A stretch of 64,000 bases of DNA from Paenibacillus helianthi (lineage in GTDB: Bacteria; Bacillota; Bacilli; Paenibacillales; Paenibacillaceae). The stretch is taken from positions 22,218 to 86,217 of the forward strand of contig NZ_LVWI01000046.1 of assembly GCF_001909055.1 (NCBI RefSeq), given 5' to 3'. Under the pieces are notes generated by a model, which saw only the letters and a program-made list of their open reading frames with translations, had not been told where the DNA came from and did no database searches. Both the position numbers and the translations under genes were made by a program. Positions 17,937-26,588 of the stretch are shown here, in pieces (the stretch's first letter is position 1; each line of letters starts with the position of its first letter).

Positions 17937-18014
17937 AGTTTTGTTAGCATCTACTCCCTGGATTCACTTCGTACAAAACTCACTCCGGAAGCATTCGCTT
18001 AGTTTTGTTAGCAT
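17937..18014. repeat. Direct and inverted short repeats between spoIIIAG and spoIIIAH
   Basis: The 14-mer AGTTTTGTTAGCAT occurs at 17937-17950 and 18001-18014. The inverse ACAAAACT lies at 17973-17980, so the second copy can pair with it across a 20-nt loop. It lies just upstream of the spoIIIAH ribosome-binding site. Confidence 0.6.
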
Positions 18015-18037
18015 GCACTTCAGTACTTATGAATCGG

Positions 18038-18682
18038 CTATTCCTGCTTGCGCGGAACTACGGAAATACGGTAGCTTGGCACGTTCAGGCCTTTCTCTAT
18101 CGCCTCTTCAATCAGACCCCTGACAATTTTGTTCTCTGCCCCTTTGGCGACAACCAGTACACCGCGCACCTGGGGTTTGATCCGCTTGGTAATAATCGGA
18201 GTTTCATCGCCTGACTGGCTGTAGGTGACGATTTCGCCATCCCTTGTGTACTGTGTGGTATGACGTTTACCGCCGCTGGCATCCGTCTCTTCGCTCTGCT
18301 GCTGGGAATCGTTCATATTGCGCTGTACTACGATTTCCTCTGTAGAATCCACAGTAACCATGATGTCCACTGTGCCGACGCCGACGATTTTCTCCAGAAT
18401 CTCTTTGGTGCGGTTCTCCATCGCCTGTTCAATGGTGCCAAAAGAATTAGAGGCTGCTCCATCCCCCTGCTGCAGGGTCGCCTGTGAACTTTCGATTGGC
18501 GGTGGCTCACGCCCCGTATTCTCGCTGTCCAGCTTCTTCACATTCACGAAGGAGTTGAACAGCATAATCGCAGCGCCGAGCAGCCCGAGAATGATCAGCC
18601 AGCGGAAGGTATGACTCCTCTTCGGACTGCCGGAACCGCCGCCTCCTGCCCATTGCTCCAGTTTTTTCAGCCAGTTGCCCAT
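18038..18682 (-). CDS. spoIIIAG: SpoIIIAG, mother-cell channel component
   Basis: 214 residues. A Gly-rich N-terminal stretch and one transmembrane helix (about residues 28-46) precede the ring-building domain, with KEILEKIVGVGTVDIMVTVDSTEEIVVQRN. In B. subtilis SpoIIIAG forms a 30-subunit ring in the mother-cell membrane. The C-terminus ends in the charged VPRKQE. GGGAGG precedes the ATG. It is separated from spoIIIAF by 36 nt. Confidence 0.94.
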   Translation of the reverse strand: MGNWLKKLEQWAGGGGSGSPKRSHTFRWLIILGLLGAAIMLFNSFVNVKKLDSENTGREPPPIESSQATLQQGDGAASNSFGTIEQAMENRTKEILEKIVGVGTVDIMVTVDSTEEIVVQRNMNDSQQQSEETDASGGKRHTTQYTRDGEIVTYSQSGDETPIITKRIKPQVRGVLVVAKGAENKIVRGLIEEAIEKGLNVPSYRISVVPRKQE

Positions 18683-18718
18683 CTCTTATCCTCCCTGCAT
18701 TTGCGTGATTGGTCAGGT

Positions 18719-19510
18719 TTACAGTTTTGCTTCTCCGGCAGTGCTCTTCTGCACCTGAATGACTTCCCGGCTCAGATTCCAGTTCTGCTCCAGCAGCTTG
18801 ATGATCGACTCGGTTTGGTCTTGGTCCGTCCCTTTTCCAGGTGTGGCACTGCTGCCCTCCGGTATGTCAGGTGAGGATGTTGCGGATGCTGCAGCGGAAT
18901 CCTCATCGGTATCAGAGCCCAGATTAACCTGTACCGGCTCTACTGGTGTAATAACAATCGGCTCTGAGGGGGAGCCTGTTGTTGTGCCCGCCGCCGGCCC
19001 GCTACCGCTGCCTGAGGCAGAGACTGCTGGTGGAAAAGAAACCTTCACCGAAGCTATCACCGGCACTGCTTCACCCTGAGTGGTATCAGAGGCTTTTCCC
19101 ATCCCCAGTGTCACCGTAACCTTGGCACCCTGCACCCCAGTGATCCCGGCAATCTGGTTACGCATCTGCCCGGCAACCTCTTCAGCAGCTAGCTTCAGGC
19201 TCTGCTCCTGCGCTCCTGCCGCCAGCACCCGGCCGTCTGCCAGAATCTTCTCCAGAGAACCGGCTCCTTTCCCTGCTCCCGAGAACACTCCGCCTTTCTT
19301 CTCCTGCTGATTCATAGCCAGGCTAAGCTCTCCGGTGACATCCCCCTTCAGCAGGGCCACAATCGGGCTAAGCAGGGTCAGCAGCACCAGAAGGCTAAGC
19401 ACCAGCCTGGCATACCGCTCCATGGATTTGCTAGGCAGCAGCATTTCCACAAAAGCGGCCAGCAGCACCACCAGAATAAGTTCCCTAAGCCAACCGCCCA
19501 ACCAGGTCAT
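18719..19510 (-). CDS. spoIIIAF: SpoIIIAF, mother-cell channel component
   Basis: 263 residues, longer than the roughly 206 of B. subtilis. Two N-terminal transmembrane helices (about residues 8-24 and 33-52) precede a ring-type domain. It carries an extra low-complexity stretch rich in Ser, Gly, Pro and Asp (about 165-230). The C-terminal QNWNLSREVIQVQ is the usual end of the fold. Part of the spoIIIA operon, needed for forespore sigma-G activity after engulfment. Confidence 0.93.
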   Translation of the reverse strand: MTWLGGWLRELILVVLLAAFVEMLLPSKSMERYARLVLSLLVLLTLLSPIVALLKGDVTGELSLAMNQQEKKGGVFSGAGKGAGSLEKILADGRVLAAGAQEQSLKLAAEEVAGQMRNQIAGITGVQGAKVTVTLGMGKASDTTQGEAVPVIASVKVSFPPAVSASGSGSGPAAGTTTGSPSEPIVITPVEPVQVNLGSDTDEDSAAASATSSPDIPEGSSATPGKGTDQDQTESIIKLLEQNWNLSREVIQVQKSTAGEAKL

Positions 19511-19536
19511 TGACTTTCCTCCCTACAGTTTGTGCC

Positions 19537-20790
19537 TCACCTCATCATGACGGTGACATTTCCGGCGGTCAGCATGATCGTGACGGCCAGGAAGAACATG
19601 AGCGATACGGCGGCCAGTGCCGCGAACACGTAGATCATGCTCTTGCCGATCGTCTGCAGACAAGTAACAATCGGCGTCTCGCCCAAGGGCTGCATTACGG
19701 CTGCAGCCACGTTGTAGATGAGGGCGAGCACGAGTATTTTAATGGCCGGAAATGCGCAAAGGAACAAAATGATAATGACACCTGAAAGCCCGATGGCGTT
19801 CTTCACCAGAAGCGATGCAGAAATCACCGTATCGGTGGCATCCGCGAACATTTTGCCGATGACCGGCACAAAGTTTCCTGTAATATATTTGGCGGCGCGG
19901 AGGGTTACTCCATCCGTCACCGAACTGGTAATTCCCCTGACGGAGATGACTCCAAGAAACACGGTCAGCAGTACACCCAGCAGTCCGGCACCGACATTTC
20001 GCAGCAGATTGGCGAGCTGGGTTAACTTGTATTTCTCCGACATCGCGCTCACCAGATGCAGCACCGCCGAGAAGAAGAACAGCGGGAAAATCACGGTATG
20101 AATGAGCGTGCTCACGGTATGGATCATGAATACAATCAGCGGATGGGTGACAGAGACTGTCACGATATTCCCCATGGATGCCAGCAGCGCGAACAGCAGC
20201 GGGATCATGGCCATCATGAAGTCAGACATATGGTCGATGGCATCCTTTGCATATCCTATAGCTACATTAAAACTGTTCACGGCAATGACCAGCACAACCA
20301 TGTAACAGAGCATATAGGCGATTTTGCTAACCGATTTGCGTTCAAAAGCGGTCTGCAGCGTCTCAAGAATCATGCTGAGCACACTGATCATAACGATCGT
20401 TACCAGCAGCTTGCCATTGAAAAGCACCTCATGCCACATGTAGGAGGTCAGGCCGGACATTACGCTTTTGAAGCTTAGGCCGTTGTCTCCCGGAAGCAGC
20501 ATATCCATCAGCGAAGGTGTTTTGCCTTCCGGAAAAAATCCCCCGTAGTCCTTCATCAGCTGATTCCAGTACGACTCTACCTCGCCTGTAGGCAGATTCT
20601 GCACCTGCCCCTTCACCCAGTGGTCTACTGCGGAAGAACCTCCCTGAGCTGAGGGCTGCGGTGAAGGTGTAGGTGGTGTAGTGGGGGCTGCAAAGGCCGT
20701 TCCTGAGCCCCACACTAACAACAGGAGGAAGGGCAGAAGGAGCAGGATTGTTTTTAGTTTTGGTGGCCGAAAAACATTGCGCACGCACAT
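19537..20790 (-). CDS. spoIIIAE: SpoIIIAE, multispanning channel component
   Basis: 417 residues. A signal peptide (about 12-33, ending AFA) is followed by a Pro/Ser/Thr-rich spacer and then about seven to eight transmembrane helices (from residue 110 to the end). Its role in the SpoIIIA-SpoIIQ complex is probably the central membrane pore or assembly platform. GGGGGAAAGGG lies directly upstream of the ATG. It sits between spoIIIAD and spoIIIAF. Confidence 0.95.
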   Translation of the reverse strand: MCVRNVFRPPKLKTILLLLPFLLLLVWGSGTAFAAPTTPPTPSPQPSAQGGSSAVDHWVKGQVQNLPTGEVESYWNQLMKDYGGFFPEGKTPSLMDMLLPGDNGLSFKSVMSGLTSYMWHEVLFNGKLLVTIVMISVLSMILETLQTAFERKSVSKIAYMLCYMVVLVIAVNSFNVAIGYAKDAIDHMSDFMMAMIPLLFALLASMGNIVTVSVTHPLIVFMIHTVSTLIHTVIFPLFFFSAVLHLVSAMSEKYKLTQLANLLRNVGAGLLGVLLTVFLGVISVRGITSSVTDGVTLRAAKYITGNFVPVIGKMFADATDTVISASLLVKNAIGLSGVIIILFLCAFPAIKILVLALIYNVAAAVMQPLGETPIVTCLQTIGKSMIYVFAALAAVSLMFFLAVTIMLTAGNVTVMMR

Positions 20791-20840
20791 ACCCTTTCCC
20801 CCGCTCTGCTTCTAACTTCTTCTGCCGTGAAGTGGCTAGC

Positions 20841-21230
20841 TCATGCCGGCAGAAGCTTCATCACCGTCTCGATAATAATGCTGATAATCGGCACGGCCAG
20901 CACCATAATCAGCACCTTGCCGGCCAGCTCTATCTTGGAAGCAATGGATTCCTGCCCGGCATCGCGCACTATCTGCGCTCCAAACTCTGCGATATAGGAA
21001 ATCCCGATAATTTTGAATACGGTTTTGATGTAGATCATTTCCATTCCCGAGGACTCCGCCACCCGCTCCAGCGTCCCCAGAATCGTTCCGATCTTGCCGA
21101 TCAGGAACAGGAAGATCAGAATGCCTGCGGCAGTGGTCAGCAGGAAGGCGAACATCGGCTTTTGTTCCTTTAGTACGAGTATCAGGACCGTCGACAAGAG
21201 CCCAATTCCCACCACTTGAATGATTTCCAT
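20841..21230 (-). CDS. spoIIIAD: SpoIIIAD, channel component
   Basis: 129 residues with four hydrophobic segments spread over the length. The Gly/Ile-rich N-terminus (IIQVVGIGLLSTVLILVL) and the central KTVFKIIGISYIAEFGAQI are typical. The family resembles AtpI/flagellar-export-like small membrane proteins. Adjacent to spoIIIAC (9 nt gap). Confidence 0.95.
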   Translation of the reverse strand: MEIIQVVGIGLLSTVLILVLKEQKPMFAFLLTTAAGILIFLFLIGKIGTILGTLERVAESSGMEMIYIKTVFKIIGISYIAEFGAQIVRDAGQESIASKIELAGKVLIMVLAVPIISIIIETVMKLLPA

Positions 21231-21239
21231 AACCTTGGC

Positions 21240-21443
21240 CTATTGAAAAAGAAAAATCGTTTTAATTTCCTGGAGCAGGCCGTCCAGCATGCGGATGACC
21301 ATAAACAACACGATGATAAAGCCGACAATGGTTACCCAGTGGGCGATGTCTTCCTTGCCCATCTGCTTTAGCACCGTGTGGATCATGGCGATAATGATGC
21401 CGATGCCGGCAATTTGGAAGATTGCGTTGACTTCAATATTCAT
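21240..21443 (-). CDS. spoIIIAC: SpoIIIAC, small channel component
   Basis: 67 residues with two transmembrane helices (about 6-25 and 35-55), resembling a duplicated half of SpoIIIAD. ATG at 21443 is preferred over GTG at 21452 because GAGGTG lies 6 nt upstream of the ATG and includes the GTG. Confidence 0.94.
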   Translation of the reverse strand: MNIEVNAIFQIAGIGIIIAMIHTVLKQMGKEDIAHWVTIVGFIIVLFMVIRMLDGLLQEIKTIFLFQ

Positions 21444-21456
21444 TCCTGGCACCTCG

Positions 21457-21975
21457 CTAAAAGATCAATATGACGATCAATGCTCCAAGCAGCAGACCCA
21501 GGCTTTTGCTCATTTTTTCATATTTGCCCTGATCTTCTCTGGCCACTGTCTCCTCCTGTTTCAACTGCTGCAAAGCCAGCGCGATGTGAGTGCTCTGATT
21601 CGATCTGTCGCTTGTGCCCAGCGTGCAGCTGAGCTGACGGAGTATCTCCTTCTCCGTGCCTTTCAACGAAGCCGCCTTCCAGTGCTCCTCCATCGCCTTC
21701 GAGATCGCTTCTTCGGCGCTCCGGTCCAGCGGGGGGCTCATCTCCACGGCCGCAGTGGTGAAAAAAGCTTTCAGCGGCTCCTTCGACTGCATCCCGATGC
21801 GGCGCAGCGCTTCCGGCAGCGGGGTATAGCCGTACTGAATCTCGGTCTCCAGCCGCTGCAGGGCTGCAATCAGGCCTCTGATATGCCGCGGCCTGTCTGC
21901 ATACTGTGCAGCCCGCTTGAAGCCGGCCAGCGTGCCTGCCAGGACGATAAGCACCGCTCCGAAGAGCTTAAGCAT
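21457..21975 (-). CDS. spoIIIAB: SpoIIIAB, channel component
   Basis: 172 residues. Begins MLKLFGAVLIVLAGTLAG, a membrane helix, followed by RPRHIRGLIAALQRLETEIQYGYTPLPEAL, the family's marker stretch, and a second hydrophobic segment at the C-terminus. SpoIIIAB resembles GspF-type secretion platform proteins. ATG at 21975 with GGGCGGTG upstream; a GTG at 21984 is also in frame. It overlaps the end of spoIIIAA by 8 nt. Confidence 0.94.
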   Translation of the reverse strand: MLKLFGAVLIVLAGTLAGFKRAAQYADRPRHIRGLIAALQRLETEIQYGYTPLPEALRRIGMQSKEPLKAFFTTAAVEMSPPLDRSAEEAISKAMEEHWKAASLKGTEKEILRQLSCTLGTSDRSNQSTHIALALQQLKQEETVAREDQGKYEKMSKSLGLLLGALIVILIF

Positions 21976-22972
21976 GGCGTTCACCGCCCAGCGCTTCCCC
22001 AGGCGAGACCAGCAGCAGGCTGCGCTTCTGCCCGTCCAATATCCGGAAGGTCAATCCCGCTTCTGCCCGGTGCAGGATGACATAGCGCTCGAACATCCGA
22101 TGCTCCAAGAGTGCGCCTAGGCCGGGCCGCCGGGCCAGCTCGGATACTTCCTTGCCGTGAGCCGAAGCTACGACCGAGATACCCGCGTGCAGCGCTTCGG
22201 TCACCGCTTCGGCATCCTCAAGGCGGCCGATCTCATCGGCGATCAGCACATCGGGCGAGAGCGAACGGATCATCATCATCATGCCTTCGGCTTTGGGGCA
22301 CCCGTCGAGGATATCTGTCCGGGGTCCGACATCAAAAGCGGGAATGCCGCGACGGCTGCCGGCGATTTCAGAGCGTTCGTCAACGATGCCGACCTTCAGA
22401 CCGGGCCGGCTGCCCTCTCGCACGTTCTTTCCACCTGCTGAGATCTGTCTGGCAAGATCGCGCAGCAAAGTGGTTTTGCCATGCTGCGGCGGCGAGAGAA
22501 TCAGCGTATGCATGATCCGCTGCCGGCCCTTGTCGAGCAGGTAAGGCAGAACGCCGTCGGCAATGCCCGGCACCTCCCGTGCAATTCGCACATTGAAACC
22601 GGTAATGTCCCGTAGATGCTCCACGCCCCCGCCGCTCAGCACAGTCCGCCCGGCCAATCCAATCCGGTGCCCCCCGGGGATCGTAATGAACCCCTTGCGA
22701 AGCTCCTCTTCCATTGTATAGAGCGAATGATTGCTGATCAGGTCCAGCAGCCGGTGCGCATCTTCCCGGTCCGGCTTGTACGCTTCTTCAGGGTTCAACG
22801 TCAGACTTCCACTTGGGCCGAGAAAATGGTATTTGCCCCCGGAATAATTAATTTCCAGCGGACGTCCTTCGCGGACGCGGATCTCTTCCACTTTTTCGAG
22901 CAGCGGAGCCGGTAAGCCTCTCAGCAACGCCCTAACTTTTTCAGGAAACAATAGCAGCCATTCATTAGCCAT
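21968..22972 (-). CDS. spoIIIAA: SpoIIIAA, AAA-type ATPase of the channel
   Basis: 334 residues. The ATPase domain (about 130-300) has a P-loop LSPPQHGKTT and Walker B-like DVLIADEIGRLEDAEAV. It resembles GspE/PilB secretion ATPases and energises the channel. The first residue of the P-loop reads Ser where classical loops have Gly. ATG at 22972 is preferred over the TTG at 22987: GGGGG lies about 9 nt upstream of the ATG. First gene of the operon, with a sigma-E promoter 40-70 nt upstream. Confidence 0.95.
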   Translation of the reverse strand: MANEWLLLFPEKVRALLRGLPAPLLEKVEEIRVREGRPLEINYSGGKYHFLGPSGSLTLNPEEAYKPDREDAHRLLDLISNHSLYTMEEELRKGFITIPGGHRIGLAGRTVLSGGGVEHLRDITGFNVRIAREVPGIADGVLPYLLDKGRQRIMHTLILSPPQHGKTTLLRDLARQISAGGKNVREGSRPGLKVGIVDERSEIAGSRRGIPAFDVGPRTDILDGCPKAEGMMMMIRSLSPDVLIADEIGRLEDAEAVTEALHAGISVVASAHGKEVSELARRPGLGALLEHRMFERYVILHRAEAGLTFRILDGQKRSLLLVSPGEALGGERHA

Positions 22973-23017
22973 GCAGAGTACCCCCAAGTTGTCCTCTTCT
23001 TTAATAGCTTTAATCCA

Positions 23018-23046
23018 TACTTATGCTTGTACGCGTGCTTTATGAC
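23018..23046 (-). promoter_or_regulatory. Sigma-E promoter of the spoIIIA operon
   Basis: Minus strand: GTCATAA (23040-23046), 14-nt spacer, CATAAGTA (23018-23025). This agrees with the sigma-E consensus, GTCATATT, spacer, CATACAnT. The start would be near 23010, about 38 nt upstream of the spoIIIAA ATG. It lies between yqhV and spoIIIAA, where mother-cell expression is expected. Confidence 0.65.
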
Positions 23047-23055
23047 TATCATCTA

Positions 23056-23319
23056 TCATTTTTTTAGAATTCCGATTAAGAGAAAGGCTACCCCGCAGCC
23101 AATCCAGCCAAGCTTGCCCCATGACAGCTCCTGCGCCATCCCCGTCAGACCGACCGCCGTAGTCAAAATCAGAATAGTCGGTCCTACGAGAGCCAATCCG
23201 GAATTAACCGCCAGTGCCTTGTCCACCTGGTTCAGCTTCAACATGATCAGGGCCGCCGCTATTTCCACACTGCCCGAGAGCAACCGCAGCGCTGCCATCC
23301 AGCTCACATACTTGTCCAA
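23056..23319 (-). CDS. yqhV: YqhV, DUF2619 small membrane protein
   Basis: 87 residues with three hydrophobic segments (about 6-26, 38-56 and 65-84). It matches the YqhV family next to spoIIIA in Bacillus. Function is unknown. Start TTG at 23319, with GGAG about 9 nt upstream. It precedes the spoIIIA operon in the same direction. Confidence 0.85.
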   Translation of the reverse strand: MDKYVSWMAALRLLSGSVEIAAALIMLKLNQVDKALAVNSGLALVGPTILILTTAVGLTGMAQELSWGKLGWIGCGVAFLLIGILKK

Positions 23320-23595
23320 TCCTTTTCACTCCTTTCCAAAAATCTTATCCTAGAATTCTCACGATATTTCGTGCTGTTATCCATAGATATGCGGGACGGG
23401 CTCGCTTTAGACAAGAAGAAATGAACGATTATACCAATCAAAGTGTGAAAGAAATCATAGTGCCCCCCTCTATAAAAAAATATCATCAGTATGATAAAAT
23501 AAATTTTGCACGTTTCAAATAAGTTGATTTGGAAAATATAAGTGTTCGTTGTTGGACAGACTATTTAGACATCGGAAGAAGAGGGGATTCATGTC

Positions 23596-24462
23596 ATGCA
23601 AGTTCGCAATGTTGTAGTGCCGCTCGTTTCAGGGCCCGTAGCCAAACAAGTCAAAGAAGTCGCTATCATTATTTTCTCGGCCTTTCTGTTAGCGAGCGGG
23701 CTGCGCCTGTTCCTCATTCCGCATCAGCTACTGAGCGGCGGAGTTGCGGGAACGGCATCCGTCATCGGTTATCTAACCCATCCAAAGTACATTTCACTGT
23801 ATTATTTCGCCATCAATCTGCCCATTCTGATTTGGGGTTTTGTCGCTGTGGGAAAAAAATACATCTGCTATAGTCTGCTGTCGGTCGTGTCGACCACATG
23901 GTTTCTCAACATTATTCCGTTAATCAAGCTGACCAAAGACCCTATTCTGGCAAGTATCTTTGGCGGAGTTATCATCGCAGGGGGGGTAGGCTTCTCACTT
24001 CGTGCCGGAGGATCTTCCGGGGGATTTGATATCCTGGGCTCCATCATTACCCGCAAACGCGATATTCCGATGGGCACAGTACTGTTTGTAATGGATGGAC
24101 TGGTCATACTGAGCCTGGGCTTCTTCAAAAGCTGGGACTCCGCCCTGTACGCCATGCTCTGTATTTTCGTCAAAAGCCGCGTAGTCGATATGATTCATAT
24201 CCGCCATATCAAGCTGACCTGCTTCATTGTCACCAAGGAGCGCGAAAAGATGCTGAGCCGTCTTACTTGCCTGCCCCATGGCGTCACTGTAGTCAATGCG
24301 GAAGGCGGATACAGCCACGAGGGCAATACCATGCTCATGACCGTAACCACCCGCTACGAACTGGCAGAGCTGCGCAAGACAATCCTTGAGACAGACCCCA
24401 AATCGTTCGTCAACGTACTGGAGACTGTGGAGATTGTTGGCCGGTTCAGAAGATTGGGATAA
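23596..24462 (+). CDS. YitT-family membrane protein (DUF161 + DUF2179)
   Basis: 288 residues. Five to six transmembrane helices (about 20-190) with the GGVAGTASVIGYLT and GSSGGFDILGSIITRKRDIPMG motifs of the YitT family. A soluble C-terminal DUF2179 domain (about 205-285) contains TCLPHGVTVVNAEGGYSHEGNTMLMTV. Substrate and function are not known; family members are suggested to be membrane regulators or transporters. GAGGGG precedes the ATG. Transcribed opposite to yqhV and convergent with lysC. Confidence 0.88.
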   Translation: MQVRNVVVPLVSGPVAKQVKEVAIIIFSAFLLASGLRLFLIPHQLLSGGVAGTASVIGYLTHPKYISLYYFAINLPILIWGFVAVGKKYICYSLLSVVSTTWFLNIIPLIKLTKDPILASIFGGVIIAGGVGFSLRAGGSSGGFDILGSIITRKRDIPMGTVLFVMDGLVILSLGFFKSWDSALYAMLCIFVKSRVVDMIHIRHIKLTCFIVTKEREKMLSRLTCLPHGVTVVNAEGGYSHEGNTMLMTVTTRYELAELRKTILETDPKSFVNVLETVEIVGRFRRLG

Positions 24463-24464
24463 AA

Positions 24465-24500
24465 AAATGCCCCGAGGCCAATTAAGGCTTCGGGGCATTT
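24465..24500. terminator. Shared terminator between the YitT gene and lysC
   Basis: A 15-bp stem (24465-24479 with 24486-24500, one wobble) around a 6-nt loop, 2 nt after the YitT stop. On the minus strand the stem is followed by TTTTTTT, so it is a strong lysC terminator, and it can also end the plus transcript. Confidence 0.8.
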
Positions 24501-24516
24501 CATATGAGTAAGGCTT

Positions 24517-25770
24517 CTAGCGGCGGTCTTTGGGTCCACCCACAAATGCCTGCTCTTCTGTATCCAGATTGTAGGCGGTGTGAAGCGCCTGGATGATCTT
24601 TTGCAGATTGCTGGACTCAATGACACACGACACTTTGATCTCGGAGGTGCTGACCATCTTGATGCTCACACCTTCCTTGGAGATCACTTCGAACATTTGC
24701 GCCGCTACACCAGGATGGCTGACCATCCCTGCGCCGACAATGGATACCTTGACCAGATTATCCTCGGAAGTGACTTCGCGGTAAGGAAGCGCGCTATGGA
24801 GCCCCTCGATCACCTCTTTGGCATGCGCCAGCTCGCTCAGTGCGACGGTAAAGGAGAAGTCAGCCTTCTCGTTCTGAACACCGCTCTGTACGATAATATC
24901 GACGTCAACCCCCTCTTCGGCAAGCTTGCCGAAGACCTGGGCCAGCACACCCGGCTCATCGGGCACGCCCAAAATACTAATCCGCGCCACATTCTTGTCA
25001 TAAGCAATTCCGCTAACTACTACACCCTGCTCCATGCTTGCTTCCTCCTTCACAACAGTACCTTCATTATGATTAAAGCTCGATCTGACGACCAGCTTCA
25101 CTTGATATCGCTTCGCATATTCTACAGCCCGTGGATGCAGCACAGCTGCTCCCAGATTAGCCAGCTCCAGCATCTCATCGTAAGAGATTTCCTTCAGCTT
25201 GCGCGCTGTCTTTACAATACGCGGATCCGTTGAATAAATGCCGTCCACATCCGTGTAGATTTCACAGACATCCGCTTTGATGGCAGCGGCCAACGCTACT
25301 GCTGTGGTATCCGAGCCTCCACGGCCCAGTGTGGTAATCTCACCGTCCAGGGTCATCCCCTGAAAACCGGCTACAATTACGATCTGTTCACGCTCCAGTG
25401 ACTCCAGGACGCGGCGTGGAACGATTTCATTGATCCGTGCCCGGCCATGTGTCTCGTCCGTCCGAAAGCCTGCCTGCCATCCTGTATAGGATACAGCGCT
25501 GCGGCCAATCCCATGCAGGGCAATGGAGAGCAGTGCCACTGAGATTTGTTCTCCGGTGGTCATTAGCATATCCATTTCGCGTGCAGGCGGCTGCCCGTTC
25601 AGCTGCTTGGCCTGATCGATCAATTCATCCGTAGTATCTCCCATAGCGGATACAACCACAACACAGCGGTGACCCTCATCCTGCTTGGCTGCGATGCGCC
25701 CCGCAACGCGTTTCATTCGTTCAATGTCGCCGACGGAGCTGCCTCCGAATTTCATGACATAAAGTGACAA
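24517..25770 (-). CDS. lysC: Aspartate kinase
   Basis: 417 residues. It phosphorylates aspartate, the first step to lysine, threonine, methionine and diaminopimelate. The kinase domain (about 1-245) starts with SLYVMKFGGSSVGD and contains GRGGSDTTAVALAAA. Two ACT regulatory domains (about 260-400) follow. Start TTG at 25770, with GGGAG 11 nt upstream; GTG at 25782 overlaps that site. I see no lysine riboswitch in the 200 bp upstream, so allosteric regulation through the ACT domains is the only visible control. The isoform cannot be decided from sequence alone. Confidence 0.9.
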   Translation of the reverse strand: MSLYVMKFGGSSVGDIERMKRVAGRIAAKQDEGHRCVVVVSAMGDTTDELIDQAKQLNGQPPAREMDMLMTTGEQISVALLSIALHGIGRSAVSYTGWQAGFRTDETHGRARINEIVPRRVLESLEREQIVIVAGFQGMTLDGEITTLGRGGSDTTAVALAAAIKADVCEIYTDVDGIYSTDPRIVKTARKLKEISYDEMLELANLGAAVLHPRAVEYAKRYQVKLVVRSSFNHNEGTVVKEEASMEQGVVVSGIAYDKNVARISILGVPDEPGVLAQVFGKLAEEGVDVDIIVQSGVQNEKADFSFTVALSELAHAKEVIEGLHSALPYREVTSEDNLVKVSIVGAGMVSHPGVAAQMFEVISKEGVSIKMVSTSEIKVSCVIESSNLQKIIQALHTAYNLDTEEQAFVGGPKDRR

Positions 25771-25920
25771 AGTCCATTTCACTCCCTATTTCGGTCTATG
25801 TAACAGCCTAGAATTAATTTCGTGCTTTAAACCAGTATAATACGAAAAACACCTCATGCGTTAATGGTTTCACAAAAATTCTTAACTCAACACAGTTTCT
25901 GCCGAACCGAATAGTACCAA

Positions 25921-25949
25921 AAAAGCCCCTCCGCATATGCGGGGAGGCT
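25921..25949 (-). terminator. Terminator of the efp gene
   Basis: An 11-bp stem (AGCCCCTCCGC with GCGGGGAGGCT, one mismatch and one wobble) followed on the minus strand by TTTTTT. It lies 37 nt after the efp stop. Confidence 0.75.
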
Positions 25950-25985
25950 GGTGTAGAAAAAATGGCATCTCTGCTCTGGGAAGTT

Positions 25986-26543
25986 CTACGCGCGGGAAAT
26001 GTATTTGCCTTCACGTGTATCAACCAGCAGAACATCGTTTTCATTGATGAACAGCGGAACCTGAACCGTATGGCCTGTTTCCAGTACAGCCGCTTTGGTT
26101 GCGCCTTGCGCGGTGTTCCCTTTAACGCCCGGTTCTGTTTCGGTAACCTTCAGTTCAACGCTGGTAGGCAGGTTAATACCTAGGATCTCACCTTTGAAGC
26201 TGACGATATTTACGGTCATATTTTCTTTGAGGAAGTTAAGCTCCCATTCCAATTGTTTGGCGGACAGCTCGAATTGATCGTAGGTTTCATTGTCCATGAA
26301 TACATGCTCCGATCCGCTTGCATACAGATATTGTACTCCACGGTTTTCGATGATGGCGCGGCCAATGGTTTCACCTGCACGGAAGGTACGCTCAACGGTG
26401 TTGCCGTTGCGCAGGTTCTTAAGCTTGGAGCGCACGAATGCGGCACCTTTACCTGGCTTCACATGCTGGAAATCGATGACAGTAAAAATATCACCCTCTA
26501 CTTCTACGGTCAAGCCTGTTTTGAAATCGTTAACTGAAATCAC
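25986..26543 (-). CDS. efp: Translation elongation factor P
   Basis: 185 residues, normal for EF-P. It relieves ribosome stalling at proline runs. Three beta domains, with the loop PGKGAAFVRSK near the N-terminus; Lys32 is the residue modified in B. subtilis EF-P. Start GTG at 26543 with AGGAGGG about 7 nt upstream. It lies downstream of a proline-specific peptidase gene, 45 nt apart and on the same strand, a common pairing in Bacillales. Confidence 0.97.
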   Translation of the reverse strand: MISVNDFKTGLTVEVEGDIFTVIDFQHVKPGKGAAFVRSKLKNLRNGNTVERTFRAGETIGRAIIENRGVQYLYASGSEHVFMDNETYDQFELSAKQLEWELNFLKENMTVNIVSFKGEILGINLPTSVELKVTETEPGVKGNTAQGATKAAVLETGHTVQVPLFINENDVLLVDTREGKYISRA

Positions 26544-26588
26544 TAAAAATCCCTCCTGGAATCAATAATTTACCTGATTAAAGCAGTC

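Noticed and set aside
25771..25985. Lysine riboswitch upstream of lysC
   Set aside because: The region contains the efp terminator and a short AT-rich leader; no lysine-aptamer elements could be found.
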